From an uncultured Neomegalonema sp. (GTDB taxonomy: Bacteria; Pseudomonadota; Alphaproteobacteria; Rhodobacterales; Rhodobacteraceae), in assembly GCA_938008165.1 (NCBI GenBank), contig CALLLP010000004.1, forward strand, positions 1 to 64,000: a DNA stretch of 64,000 nt, in the 5' to 3' direction. A program made the translations under genes and the position numbers. The notes beneath the pieces were generated by a model. The model was not told the origin of the DNA, made no database searches, and saw only the letters and a program-made list of their open reading frames with translations. Shown piece after piece: positions 1 through 8,589 of the stretch (position 1 is the stretch's first letter; the number at the start of each line of letters is the position of its first letter).

Positions 1-245
1 TTGAACCGCACATACCAAATGATGAATCCGGTTAGACACATCATCCAAAAAGGTAAGACACTCAACGACCGATTTTAAACCGGACAGACCACGTTCGCCA
101 TTGTTTCTACTTTTCTTCCTCAGAGCCTCCGGGCCTACCAAACTTTTCGACTTGTATAAATTGTATTCTACAATCAGTGCCCTATTGGGCGTCCGGTGTT
201 CTTTATTTAGATCCGACCGGGTGTGGCTGACTGATAATATGCACA
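1..245. other. AT-richer left flank, no gene recognised
   Basis: This stretch is visibly richer in A and T than the rest of the window and has no convincing reading frame. It sits immediately upstream of a decayed IS481-type transposase. The missing N-terminal third of that transposase is not recognisable here in any frame I read. It may be the scar of an insertion or deletion event, but no terminal inverted repeat was identified. Confidence 0.4.
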
Positions 246-764
246 TTGCCTAGCGAGTTTTTACTCGTTGGATTGGATACGATCCCGCATCTCAGCCGCT
301 ACGCCCTGCACCGTTTGTTCCAGCGTCATGGCATCAGCCGTCTGCCGGACATGAAGGACGGGAGTGAGGCGAAGAAGAAGTTCAAGAGCGATCCCATCGG
401 CCATTTCCATATCGACATTGCCGAGGCCCGGACCGAGGAAAGCTCGCTGAATATGTTCGGGAGGATTGACCGGACCAGCAAGGTCGCCTTCGTGAAGCTG
501 GAAAAGCGGGCCATGCGCGCCATCGAGCATCGTCTGACAAAAGCGAACCATCTCTGGAGCGACGACCGGGCCGACGGGATGAGCCGCATTCTCAAGGAAG
601 CGATGGCCAGACGCCACCGTTACGACAGCCATGCCCAATTCCGAGAACACTTCCAGACCTTCATGAGCGCGTCGTTCAGTGCCGAAAAAACCGAAACGCT
701 TCAAGATCAATCCAAACCACCGCATGCCGGGACTAAACACATAGCTCTGCGGTTCACCCAATAG
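246..764 (+). pseudogene. Decayed IS481-family transposase
   Basis: The protein resembles the catalytic part of IS481-type DDE transposases: a helix-rich stretch ending in HGISRLP, then PIGHFHIDIAE carrying the first catalytic Asp, then IDRTSKVAFV. Later the C-terminal part appears (ILKEAMARRHRYDSH and REHFQTF). The middle of the core, with the DNG motif holding the second catalytic Asp, is missing: the frame jumps from the IDRTSK strand straight to the segment before the last acidic residue, a loss of roughly 45 residues. The N-terminal helix-turn-helix region of about 75 residues is also absent, and the apparent start is a TTG. The enzyme therefore cannot be active. The 182-residue frame on the other strand is a shadow. 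The family assignment rests on remembered motifs and is fairly secure. Confidence 0.75.
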
Positions 765-863
765 CGTCTTCAGTCGCATTGATTGCTCGTATTTAAAGTC
801 TTGAGGCACAGACGCTTTTGAACCGGCGGTTCGTTGCTACCAAGTGACTCAAACGCAGCGATT

Positions 864-1379
864 TTAGGGGCCTTTCATACGGAATTTTCTGTGACAGGCT
901 GAACAGGTCTCCGCCGCGGCCTTGAATGCTTCGTATGGGTGCAGGCGCGACAACTCGTCCGGCGAAGGGTTAGCGGAAAAGAGGCGCAGAATGCCGCCAT
1001 TCGCAGGGGCGGTAATGCCGTGCAGCGCGGCGGTTGCCATAGCGTCGGCATAGGCTTCAAGCTCGCCTGCCAGTGCCGCAAAGCTGTCCGCATCGGTCCA
1101 GACGCCCGGCAGCGCCTTGGAATGCTGCGTCGAGCCTTCGGGAAATTTCGCGGTCATCGCCTTGCCCGAATGCCGCTCCACGACGCGCGCGGCCTCGATT
1201 ACGCGGACCGCTTCGTAAGCGCCACCAGATGCGAGTTCGTCCTTTAGCGTCTTCATGGCATCCTTTAGCGTGACCATCTGGTCCATCCGCTCCTTGACGA
1301 TGCCGGTGGCCTTGCCATGGGCAAGGACGAGCGCGGGCAAGAGCATCAGGCCGACACCCAGAAAGAATGATCGCAACAC
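864..1379 (-). CDS. Cytochrome c'/c556-like protein
   Basis: This is a secreted monoheme cytochrome of about 171 residues. It starts with a signal peptide (hydrophobic run ending ALVLAHG), continues as an all-helical body and carries its only heme site, CSACH followed by RKFR, at the extreme C terminus. That is the layout of cytochrome c'/c556 four-helix proteins. I chose the GTG start at 1379 because AAAGGA precedes it at good spacing and the signal peptide begins there; the longer frame from 1439 would add a non-hydrophobic extension overlapping cusF. It is the last gene of the copper locus. Members of this family bind NO or transfer electrons; a role in periplasmic copper stress is inferred from position only. 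Confidence 0.8.
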   Translation of the reverse strand: MLRSFFLGVGLMLLPALVLAHGKATGIVKERMDQMVTLKDAMKTLKDELASGGAYEAVRVIEAARVVERHSGKAMTAKFPEGSTQHSKALPGVWTDADSFAALAGELEAYADAMATAALHGITAPANGGILRLFSANPSPDELSRLHPYEAFKAAAETCSACHRKFRMKGP

Positions 1380-1435
1380 CGCATGTCCTTTCGATGGGAG
1401 AAAAACGGGGGCGGATCGTCCCGCCCCCATCCTCC

Positions 1436-1774
1436 TCACTTGGCGGGCATCATGACGCGGATGCCGACCATGCCATCATCGCCTTTTTCCAGCATCAGTG
1501 TCGCTTCATCGCCTGCCTCGACCTCGCCAACCTCGGCACCGTCAAGGAGCATCAGGTCCATCGTCATGGCGGGCCATTTCAGGTCCGGGATCGGTGGATG
1601 GGTCAGATTGATCGTTTCGCCGTTGATGCTGTGTATTGTGGCGGTGGTGTGGATGCTGTCCGTGGTTCCGTGGTCCGTGCCTTCATGCTTTTTGGTGTGG
1701 TCGTGCCCTTCGCCCATGGCAAGGGCGGGGGAAGCCAGCAGGGCGGCTGTCAGGGTAAGAGTTATCAGTCGCAT
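1436..1774 (-). CDS. cusF: CusF-like periplasmic copper chaperone
   Basis: This is a small exported protein of 112 residues. A signal peptide (MRLITLTLTAALL... ALA) is followed by a His/Glu-rich linker and one CusF domain. The domain has the copper-site signature: a His in INLTHPPIPDL, then WPAMTMDL with the Trp and Met ligands. CusF hands Cu(I) or Ag(I) to the CusB adaptor of a tripartite efflux pump. The gene lies 21 bp downstream of cusA in the same direction, so co-transcription is likely. It supplements the four CusF-like domains fused to CusB in the same operon, which makes the locus unusually rich in this fold. Confidence 0.88.
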   Translation of the reverse strand: MRLITLTLTAALLASPALAMGEGHDHTKKHEGTDHGTTDSIHTTATIHSINGETINLTHPPIPDLKWPAMTMDLMLLDGAEVGEVEAGDEATLMLEKGDDGMVGIRVMMPAK

Positions 1775-1795
1775 CGGTTGTCTCCTTCGGTGCGG

Positions 1796-4700
1796 TTATT
1801 CAGCAGGGGTTGAAACCGTTGGCTCGAAACGTCCGCGCGTAAGCCGGGGTCGGCGGCGCGGGCGGGTGCCATGGTTGATCTCCCGCCGTTTCCAGAGCGT
1901 GAAAATGGCGGGAATGAGGAAAAGGGTGAGCAGGGTCGCCGTTGCCATGCCCCCGATCATCGGGGCGGCGATTCGCTGCATGATCTCCGAGCCGGTGCCC
2001 GTGCCGTACATGATGGGGATCAGCCCGGCGAAGATGGTGGCCACGGTCATAACCTTGGGGCGCAGGCGCAAAAGTGCGCCCTCGAAGACGACCTCCTCGA
2101 CATCCTGCACGGTCATGGGCCGGGCGGCATCGGCGGCATCGCTCCGGCGGCGCTGCCATGCGAGGTTGAGATAGAGCAGCATGACGATGGCCGTCTCCAC
2201 CGCCACCCCGGCCAGCGCGATAAAGCCGACGAGCACGGCAACCGACATGTCAAAGCCCAGATACCAGACATACCAGACCCCCCCAGACAGCGCGACCGGC
2301 AGAGCCGTCAGGATGATCGCGACCTCCTGAAAGCGGCGGAATTCCATGAACAGCATCAGGATAATCAGGCCGATGGTCGCCGGAGCCACGAGCGTCAGCT
2401 TGGCGCGTACTCGCTCGATATATTCGTATTGGCCCGACCATGTGAGCGAATAACCGGGGGGCAGGGTCACGGTCTCGGCCACCACGCGTCGCGCCTCCTC
2501 GACATAGCCACCCAGATCACGCCCGGTGATGTCGATGAAGACGAAGCCGGTGCGCCGCGCATTCTCCGAACGGATCATGCCGGGGCCGTCCACGAGGCGG
2601 ATATTCGCCACCTGACCCAGCGGGATATGCGCCCCCGATGGCGTGACGACAGGCAGTTCACGCAGGCGCTCCGGGCTGTCGCGCCAGTCGCGGGGATAGC
2701 GCAGGTTGACGGGAAAGCGCTCCAGTCCCTCCACCGTCTCGGTGATCTTCACGCCACCGATGGCCATCTGCACGACCTGTTGCACATCGGCGATGGAGAG
2801 CATGTAGCGGGCGGCGGCGGCGCGGTCGATATCCACCTCGACGAACCGTCCGCCCACGGGCCGCTCCGCATAGGCCGACGCCGTGCCATCGATGCCCGCA
2901 ACCGCGCGCTCCACCTCGACGGCGACCCGCTCGATCACGTCGAGATCGGCACCCGTGACCTTCACGCCCACGGGTGTCTTGATGCCGGTGGCGAGCATGT
3001 CGATGCGGTTCTTGATCGGCTGTATCCAGACATTCGTTACGCCCGGTATCTGCACCGCCGTGTCGAGAGCATCGCGGATATCTGCCATCGTCATACCGGG
3101 TCGCCATTCGTCCTGCGGGCGCAGCCGGATCGTCGTTTCGATCATGGTCAGCGGTGCGGGATCGGTGGCGGTGACCGCGCGCCCCAGCTTGCCATGGACC
3201 GTCTCGACCTCCGGCACGGTGGCGATCAGACGGTCGGTCTGTTGCAGGACCTCGCGCGCCTTGCCGATGGAGACGCCGGGATAGAGCGACGGCATGTAGA
3301 GGAAATCGCCCTCGTTCAATTCGGGCATGAACTCGGTGCCGATCCGTTGTAATGGAAAGGCCATCGAGACGACGATCAGCCCCGCCATCGCGATTGTGGC
3401 CACGGGCCACGCGACGGCGGCGTCGAGAAACGGGCGGTAGAGTGCGATGCACAGCCGGTTCAGCGGATTTTTGCGCTCCGGCACGATCCGCCCGCGTATG
3501 AAATACCCCATCAGCACCGGCACCAGCGTGACCGACAGGATCGCGGCGGCGGCCATGGCATAGGTCTTGGTGAAGGCGAGCGGCTTGAACAGGCGGCCTT
3601 CCTGCCCCTCCAGCACGAAGACGGGCAGGAAGCTGACGGTGATGATCGCCAGCGAGAAGAACAGCGCCGAGCCGACCTCCGACGCGCTTTCCCCGACGAT
3701 CCGCCATCGGTTCTCCGGGGTCAGCGGCTCGCGCTCGATCCGCCGGTGCATCGCCTCGATCATCACGATGGCTGCGTCCACCATCGCGCCTATGGCGATG
3801 GCGATGCCCCCCAGCGACATGATGTTCGCGTTCACGCCCTGAAACTTCATCACGATAAACGCGGCGAGGATGCCGAGCGGTAGCGTCAGCAGGATCACCA
3901 GTGAGGAGCGCAGATGCAGCAGGAAGGCCGCGCAGACCAGCACGACGACGACGAATTCTTCCGTCAGCTTCTTCCTGAGGTTATCGACAGCCCGCTCGAT
4001 CAAGCCTGATCGATCATAGGTCGTCACCAGTTCCACGCCTTCGGGCAAGGACGCCCGCAACTCCACGAGCCGCTCCTCCACCGCCTTGATGGTGCTGAGC
4101 GCATTGCCGCCCCAGCGCATGACGACGACGCCGCCGACCGCGTCCCCCTCGCCATTGAATTCGCCGACGCCGCGCCTGAGTTCCGGCCCCATGCGGATTT
4201 CCGCCACGTCCCCCAGCGTCAATGCAGCACCGCGCTCATTGACCCGCAAAGGGGCGCTCGCGAGATCGTCGAGGCCAGAGATATAGCCCGTTGCGCGGAC
4301 CATAAACTCGGCTTCGCCCATTTCGAGCACCGAGCCGCCGGTTTCACCATTCGCGTCCCAGATTACCTTATGCAACTCGGTCAGGGTGATGCCGTAGGCG
4401 CGCAGCTTATGCGGATCGACGACGACCTGATACTGGCGCACCATGCCGCCGATGGTGGCAACCTCCGAGACCCCTTCGACTGCCTGCAACTCGGCTTTTA
4501 GCCACCAGTCCTGCAAGGCGCGAAGATCGGCGATATCGTGATTGCCACTGCGGTCGAGCAAGACGTACTGGTAGATCCAGCCGACGCCTGTTGCGTCCGG
4601 TCCCAGTTCGGGCGTCACGCTGTCCGGCAGGCGCGATTGCACCTGCGCGAGATATTCCAGCACCCGCGTCCGCGCCCAGTAGAGATCGGTGCCGTCCTCG

Positions 4701-4990
4701 AAGACGATATAGACATAGCTGTCCCCAAAGAACGAGAACCCCCGCACGTCAACGGCGCCAGGCACTGCCAGCATCGCCGATGCAATCGGATATGTGACCT
4801 GATCCTCGACCAGTTGCGGCGCCTGCCCCGGATAGGGCGTCTTGACGATCACCTGCACGTCCGACAGGTCGGGTATCGCATCGACCGGGGTACGCATCAC
4901 CGCCCAGATTCCGCCGAGCGCCAGCATGATGCCAAAGGCGAGGACCACGACCCGATTGGCGATGGATGCGCGAATGAGAGCAGGGATCAT
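1796..4990 (-). CDS. cusA: CusA/CzcA-type heavy-metal RND efflux pump
   Basis: This 1064-residue inner-membrane proton-driven pump belongs to the heavy-metal-efflux RND family. It starts with the usual first membrane helix and MRTPVDAIPDLSDVQV. The periplasmic cleft carries methionines at positions matching the Cu/Ag-binding Met residues of E. coli CusA, in the segments PLTMIETT and NRIDMLATG. The length is normal for the family (about 1040). The start overlaps the stop of cusB by 4 bp (ATGA type), showing translational coupling. The Met pattern favours Cu(I)/Ag(I) over the Zn/Co/Cd specificity of CzcA. No outer-membrane CusC/TolC gene lies in this locus. Confidence 0.93.
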   Translation of the reverse strand: MIPALIRASIANRVVVLAFGIMLALGGIWAVMRTPVDAIPDLSDVQVIVKTPYPGQAPQLVEDQVTYPIASAMLAVPGAVDVRGFSFFGDSYVYIVFEDGTDLYWARTRVLEYLAQVQSRLPDSVTPELGPDATGVGWIYQYVLLDRSGNHDIADLRALQDWWLKAELQAVEGVSEVATIGGMVRQYQVVVDPHKLRAYGITLTELHKVIWDANGETGGSVLEMGEAEFMVRATGYISGLDDLASAPLRVNERGAALTLGDVAEIRMGPELRRGVGEFNGEGDAVGGVVVMRWGGNALSTIKAVEERLVELRASLPEGVELVTTYDRSGLIERAVDNLRKKLTEEFVVVVLVCAAFLLHLRSSLVILLTLPLGILAAFIVMKFQGVNANIMSLGGIAIAIGAMVDAAIVMIEAMHRRIEREPLTPENRWRIVGESASEVGSALFFSLAIITVSFLPVFVLEGQEGRLFKPLAFTKTYAMAAAAILSVTLVPVLMGYFIRGRIVPERKNPLNRLCIALYRPFLDAAVAWPVATIAMAGLIVVSMAFPLQRIGTEFMPELNEGDFLYMPSLYPGVSIGKAREVLQQTDRLIATVPEVETVHGKLGRAVTATDPAPLTMIETTIRLRPQDEWRPGMTMADIRDALDTAVQIPGVTNVWIQPIKNRIDMLATGIKTPVGVKVTGADLDVIERVAVEVERAVAGIDGTASAYAERPVGGRFVEVDIDRAAAARYMLSIADVQQVVQMAIGGVKITETVEGLERFPVNLRYPRDWRDSPERLRELPVVTPSGAHIPLGQVANIRLVDGPGMIRSENARRTGFVFIDITGRDLGGYVEEARRVVAETVTLPPGYSLTWSGQYEYIERVRAKLTLVAPATIGLIILMLFMEFRRFQEVAIILTALPVALSGGVWYVWYLGFDMSVAVLVGFIALAGVAVETAIVMLLYLNLAWQRRRSDAADAARPMTVQDVEEVVFEGALLRLRPKVMTVATIFAGLIPIMYGTGTGSEIMQRIAAPMIGGMATATLLTLFLIPAIFTLWKRREINHGTRPRRRPRLTRGRFEPTVSTPAE

Positions 4991-7098
4991 CGTTCTATGC
5001 CTTCCAGCGTCATCTCGAAGGTTGCGGGGTTCATGGAGATTAGCAGCGTCGCCTCCTCACCCAATGGCAGCGATCCCGCAGGGAGCGCATCGGAAAGCGC
5101 AAACTCCATCGTCATGCCCGGCATCCCGATTTCCCGTATCGGACCGTGGGTGACATTGGCGGTGCCCTTGGTCGCATCGACCGCATTGATCGTGCCGGAA
5201 ACCTGCATGGGCGGCTCCGGTGCCTCGAAACCGACCACAGACATCTCGAAGGTTTCGGGGTTCATCGTCAGCGACAGGTCGATCTCCTCACCGACGGGCA
5301 GAGCGGCGGGGTCGATATCCGGGCCGAGGATGAACTCCATCGTCATGCCCGGCATTCCGATGGCGGCGATCGGGCCGTGAGTGACGCTGGCCTTTCTTGC
5401 CTTGGGATCGACGCTGTTGACTGTGCCGGACACGTCGATGTGTTCCGGCTCCCCGGCGGGTGGGGCAGGGGTCTCCGTCTCCATCATCGGCTTTTCCATG
5501 GTGCCTGCCATGCCGTCGTCCATGCCCTTGGCGGCACGCACGCCAATGACGGTATAAAGCCCGCCTTCGCCTTCGGAGAGGTCGATTTCCACGGGGCTAT
5601 CCAAGGGAACGGACGCCAGATCGACGCCCTGCGCTTGCAGATCCATGGTCATGGCGGGCCAGCTCAGATCGGGGATCGGATCGTGGCTGAGGCTGAGCGT
5701 GCCGTCGGGCTTGATCGCATGAACGACGGCCATGCCGGTCGCATCCACCCCGTCATCGCCGCCGATCCGCGACAGGGTCAGTAACCCGTCCGCTCCCCGT
5801 ACCAACGAGAAGCGCACTGCGTCGCCGACCGCGACCCGCTCCAGCCGCACACTGTCGCGCAAGGCAAAGGTATTGCGCATCGCGGGCCAGTCGAGGGCGG
5901 GGATGGCCGCGTGGTCGATGGCCACGCTGTTCCGCGCCTCATCGACCGCCAGCAATACGCCCTTGCCCGATGCCGGGGCCGCCTCGGTCGGGGCCATGCG
6001 GGTAATGCCCGCCGACAGGGCACTCTCGCTGTCGATCAGGAACTGCGCCGAGGCGACCACCTGCGCCCCCGCCTCCAATCCCTGCACGATCTCCGTGCGT
6101 CCGTCCTTTCCAAAGCCGTCGCGCAGGCCGGTGGTCACGAGGCGTGGACGGAAGGTGCCATCGCCAGTCCGCAGTATCACGCGCTCGGCACGGCCCGTGC
6201 GGATGACCGCCTCGCTTGGTACGGTCACGGACTCGCGGGTTTCCATCGCCGACAGGCGGATGCGCCCAAACATATTGGGCCGCAATTTGCCGTCCGCATT
6301 GTCGAAACGCATCCGCACGGCCAGCGTCCGGGTTTTCGAGTCAAGTTCGGGATAGATATAGTCGATCTCGCCCCGGTAGGTCTCGCGTGGCAGCGACTCG
6401 AACCGCGCCTCTGCGGTCATCCCCTTGCTCAGACGACCGATATCACGCTCGAACACGTCGGCGATGACCCAGACTGTCGAGAGATCGGTGATCGACATGG
6501 CCCGTGTATCCGGTTCCAGATACATTCCTTCCGATGCGGCAAGGGCGGTGACGACTCCCGATTGTGGAGCACGAATGCGCAGGTGTTCGGCGGGGGCTCC
6601 GATGCGGTCCATCGCGTTGCGTTCCTGCCGCGGGCCATAGACCTCGAACAGGGCCTCGCCAGCGCGCACTGGATCACCGACCGCCCGCACGCGCAGGCCC
6701 TCGACCCATCCGGCGATGCGGGCGTGGATATGACTGGTCGCGTCCTCATCATAGGTGACGAAGCCGACCGTCTCGATGACCGGTGCGACCGTCTCGATCC
6801 GCGCGACAGCGGTGCGGACGCCGATGGCGTTCACCTCCTGCGCCGACAGCATGACTTCGCCAGGTTCGCCGGATGGCTCATCGCCCTCGTAGACGGGGAC
6901 GAGATCCATGCCCATCGGCGACTTCCCCGGCTCGTCCTTGCGGAAGTTCGCGTCCATCGGAGCGACCCAGTAGAGAATTTTCTCGCCGTCATCCATGCTG
7001 CCGGACGGGGCCGCGAAGTGGAACCGCTCTACCGCAATACCACCAGCGAACCCTGCGCCGAGCGCAAGGATGGACAGCGCACCATAACGACCGCGCAT
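4987..7098 (-). CDS. cusB: CusB-type efflux adaptor with four CusF-like domains
   Basis: This periplasmic adaptor of 703 residues is far longer than typical CusB (about 400). Residues 1-25 form a membrane anchor or signal. A heavy-metal-binding domain follows (YWVAPMD to SPMGMDLVPVYE, about 43-71), then the lipoyl/barrel adaptor core (about 80-365). Four CusF-like domains come after that, at about 376-445, 455-521, 554-624 and 631-701. Domains 1 and 2 keep the Trp (WPAM); domain 1 has WPAMRNT, with the second Met lost. Domains 3 and 4 have GMPGMTMEF, with Trp replaced by Gly. The alpha-hairpin between the lipoyl halves (about 152-176) is only some 25 residues instead of the usual 60-100. A strong AAGGGAGG ribosome site precedes the ATG. 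Confidence 0.88.
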   Translation of the reverse strand: MRGRYGALSILALGAGFAGGIAVERFHFAAPSGSMDDGEKILYWVAPMDANFRKDEPGKSPMGMDLVPVYEGDEPSGEPGEVMLSAQEVNAIGVRTAVARIETVAPVIETVGFVTYDEDATSHIHARIAGWVEGLRVRAVGDPVRAGEALFEVYGPRQERNAMDRIGAPAEHLRIRAPQSGVVTALAASEGMYLEPDTRAMSITDLSTVWVIADVFERDIGRLSKGMTAEARFESLPRETYRGEIDYIYPELDSKTRTLAVRMRFDNADGKLRPNMFGRIRLSAMETRESVTVPSEAVIRTGRAERVILRTGDGTFRPRLVTTGLRDGFGKDGRTEIVQGLEAGAQVVASAQFLIDSESALSAGITRMAPTEAAPASGKGVLLAVDEARNSVAIDHAAIPALDWPAMRNTFALRDSVRLERVAVGDAVRFSLVRGADGLLTLSRIGGDDGVDATGMAVVHAIKPDGTLSLSHDPIPDLSWPAMTMDLQAQGVDLASVPLDSPVEIDLSEGEGGLYTVIGVRAAKGMDDGMAGTMEKPMMETETPAPPAGEPEHIDVSGTVNSVDPKARKASVTHGPIAAIGMPGMTMEFILGPDIDPAALPVGEEIDLSLTMNPETFEMSVVGFEAPEPPMQVSGTINAVDATKGTANVTHGPIREIGMPGMTMEFALSDALPAGSLPLGEEATLLISMNPATFEMTLEGIER

Positions 7099-7168
7099 GG
7101 CCTCGCCTCCCTTGTCGGAAACGCCCTCAAAAACTGTTTGGAATGCCGGATTCGCTCCGACGAGCGTA

Positions 7169-7537
7169 TCAGCCGCGCGGAGGCTGGGGATCGACGCCCG
7201 GATCGCTCAGCGAGGAGCGCGCGTCGCTCAGGGTCTCGACCATAATCGAGACGGTAAAGCGGATCGGTGCGATGTCGCGCCGCGCGCCATCCACGGCTTG
7301 AACCATGCAACAGGACATGTCGCCCATCGGACCGGAAACCGCTTCATCATTGGGGCTGTGATCGCCATGTCCCTGCATCATCATCGGACAGGGCATGGTC
7401 ACAGTCGCCTCGTCGGCAGTGCCGCCATAGCCCATCGACGCCGCATGAACCGGGGCGAAGGAAACCGAGCAAATCAGCAGGAATGCCAGAAAGAATCTGG
7501 CGAAGGCCGATCCAAATTTTTTCGCACGGTTCATCAT
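7169..7537 (-). CDS. Exported Met/Cys/His-rich small protein
   Basis: This 122-residue protein has a clear signal peptide (positive MMNRAKKFGSAF, then a hydrophobic run ending APVHAA). The mature part carries two metal-binding-looking clusters: MPCPMMMQGHGDH and MGDMSCCM. I do not recognise the family. It is the first gene of the leftward operon (cusB begins 70 bp downstream), and its Met, Cys and His content fits copper binding or sensing in the periplasm. That role is inferred from composition and position. The C-terminal tail is Asp/Pro-rich and probably disordered. Confidence 0.65.
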   Translation of the reverse strand: MMNRAKKFGSAFARFFLAFLLICSVSFAPVHAASMGYGGTADEATVTMPCPMMMQGHGDHSPNDEAVSGPMGDMSCCMVQAVDGARRDIAPIRFTVSIMVETLSDARSSLSDPGVDPQPPRG

Positions 7538-7585
7538 CGATACTTACATATCACCCGACTGCCAGCAAATCCAGTAACTTGACCG

Positions 7586-8479
7586 TTAACCACCTGTGTC
7601 CTGCGGCACGTGCAACTCGATGGCCTGCCCGACTGCCACAGGATGCGACGCCGGAACGGCGAAGCGCACGGTTCGGGTTTCCGTAAGTGGGTTCTCCACC
7701 GGGATCAATGCTCGTACCGTCACGGTCAGGGCTATGCCGTCGCGCGTTTTCGCTTCGATCCGGTTGCCTTTCTTGAGGAACCTCAGCAACGAGGTCGGCA
7801 CATCAGCCTCGACTTCGAGATTGCTTGTGTTGACCAGCGAGAACATCCGCCGCCCCGGCGTCACGAAGTCACCGGCGTCGATCTCGCGTGACATCACAAC
7901 GGCGTCATAGGGGGCGCGCACTTTCGACCGCTCGATATCGACGAGCAGCCGCGCAGCGCGCGCGCGCGACTCCTCGAATTGTGCGCGGGCAACGGTGACC
8001 TCAGCGGCAAGTCTCGCCGTCTCCGCCTGCGAATCCTCGAACCGCGATGCATTGAACGCCGCGCTGCCCCTAAGATCGGCAAGACGCTGAAGGGACGCAC
8101 GCTCGACCTCCAGCGCGGCCTGACGAACGTTTATCTGTGCTTCGGCCACGGCGATCTGCGCCCGCGCGGTTTCAAGATCGGCCCGGCGATCATCGATATT
8201 GAGCGTTGCCAAGGGATCGCCTGCCCGAACCGTATCGCCCGCGACGACCAGTACCGCCTCGACCGGGGCCGCAATCGCCGCAGCGACATCGCCGGACTGG
8301 CGAGGCACGACATCGCCGATCACACTCGGCCCGACCCCCCTTCTGTCATCGGCACCGACCGAAACCGGCGCAAGAAGCAGAGTGCATATCGTTACCAGCC
8401 CGACAAATCGCCAGCATGACGGTGATCGATTTTTCAAAGATGTTTCCATGGGTGCATGGTCAGCTTTTTCACGGCCCAT
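7586..8479 (-). CDS. Truncated RND/HlyD-type membrane-fusion protein
   Basis: This exported adaptor protein has about 297 residues. A signal peptide (run LVTICTLLLAPVSVGA) is followed by the first lipoyl half (PVEAVLVVAGDTVRAGD), a coiled-coil alpha-hairpin of about 90 residues rich in Ala, Glu and Arg, the second lipoyl half (VRAPYDAVV, DAGDFVTPG) and a beta-barrel domain ending VAVGQAIELHVPQDTGG. Homologues continue with a membrane-proximal domain of 60 or more residues; here a stop follows directly, so the protein looks C-terminally truncated. No pump gene is adjacent. I chose the ATG at 8479 because AAGGGA lies 9 bases upstream; an in-frame ATG at 8449 is the alternative. The much longer open frame upstream is a shadow of the permease gene. 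Confidence 0.72.
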   Translation of the reverse strand: MGREKADHAPMETSLKNRSPSCWRFVGLVTICTLLLAPVSVGADDRRGVGPSVIGDVVPRQSGDVAAAIAAPVEAVLVVAGDTVRAGDPLATLNIDDRRADLETARAQIAVAEAQINVRQAALEVERASLQRLADLRGSAAFNASRFEDSQAETARLAAEVTVARAQFEESRARAARLLVDIERSKVRAPYDAVVMSREIDAGDFVTPGRRMFSLVNTSNLEVEADVPTSLLRFLKKGNRIEAKTRDGIALTVTVRALIPVENPLTETRTVRFAVPASHPVAVGQAIELHVPQDTGG

Positions 8480-8589
8480 GACAACGATTCCCTTCGATGC
8501 CTGTGTCTTCTTCCAGCGAAAAGCACGGGTTGTCGAGGGCCAAATAGGGGGTCTAAAAGCACTGGTGGCGATCGGCCCGTCCGAAGGCC

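Noticed and set aside
261-809. 182-residue open frame on the minus strand
   Set aside because: It lies opposite the IS481-type remnant, whose reading matches known transposase motifs; the minus frame matches nothing.
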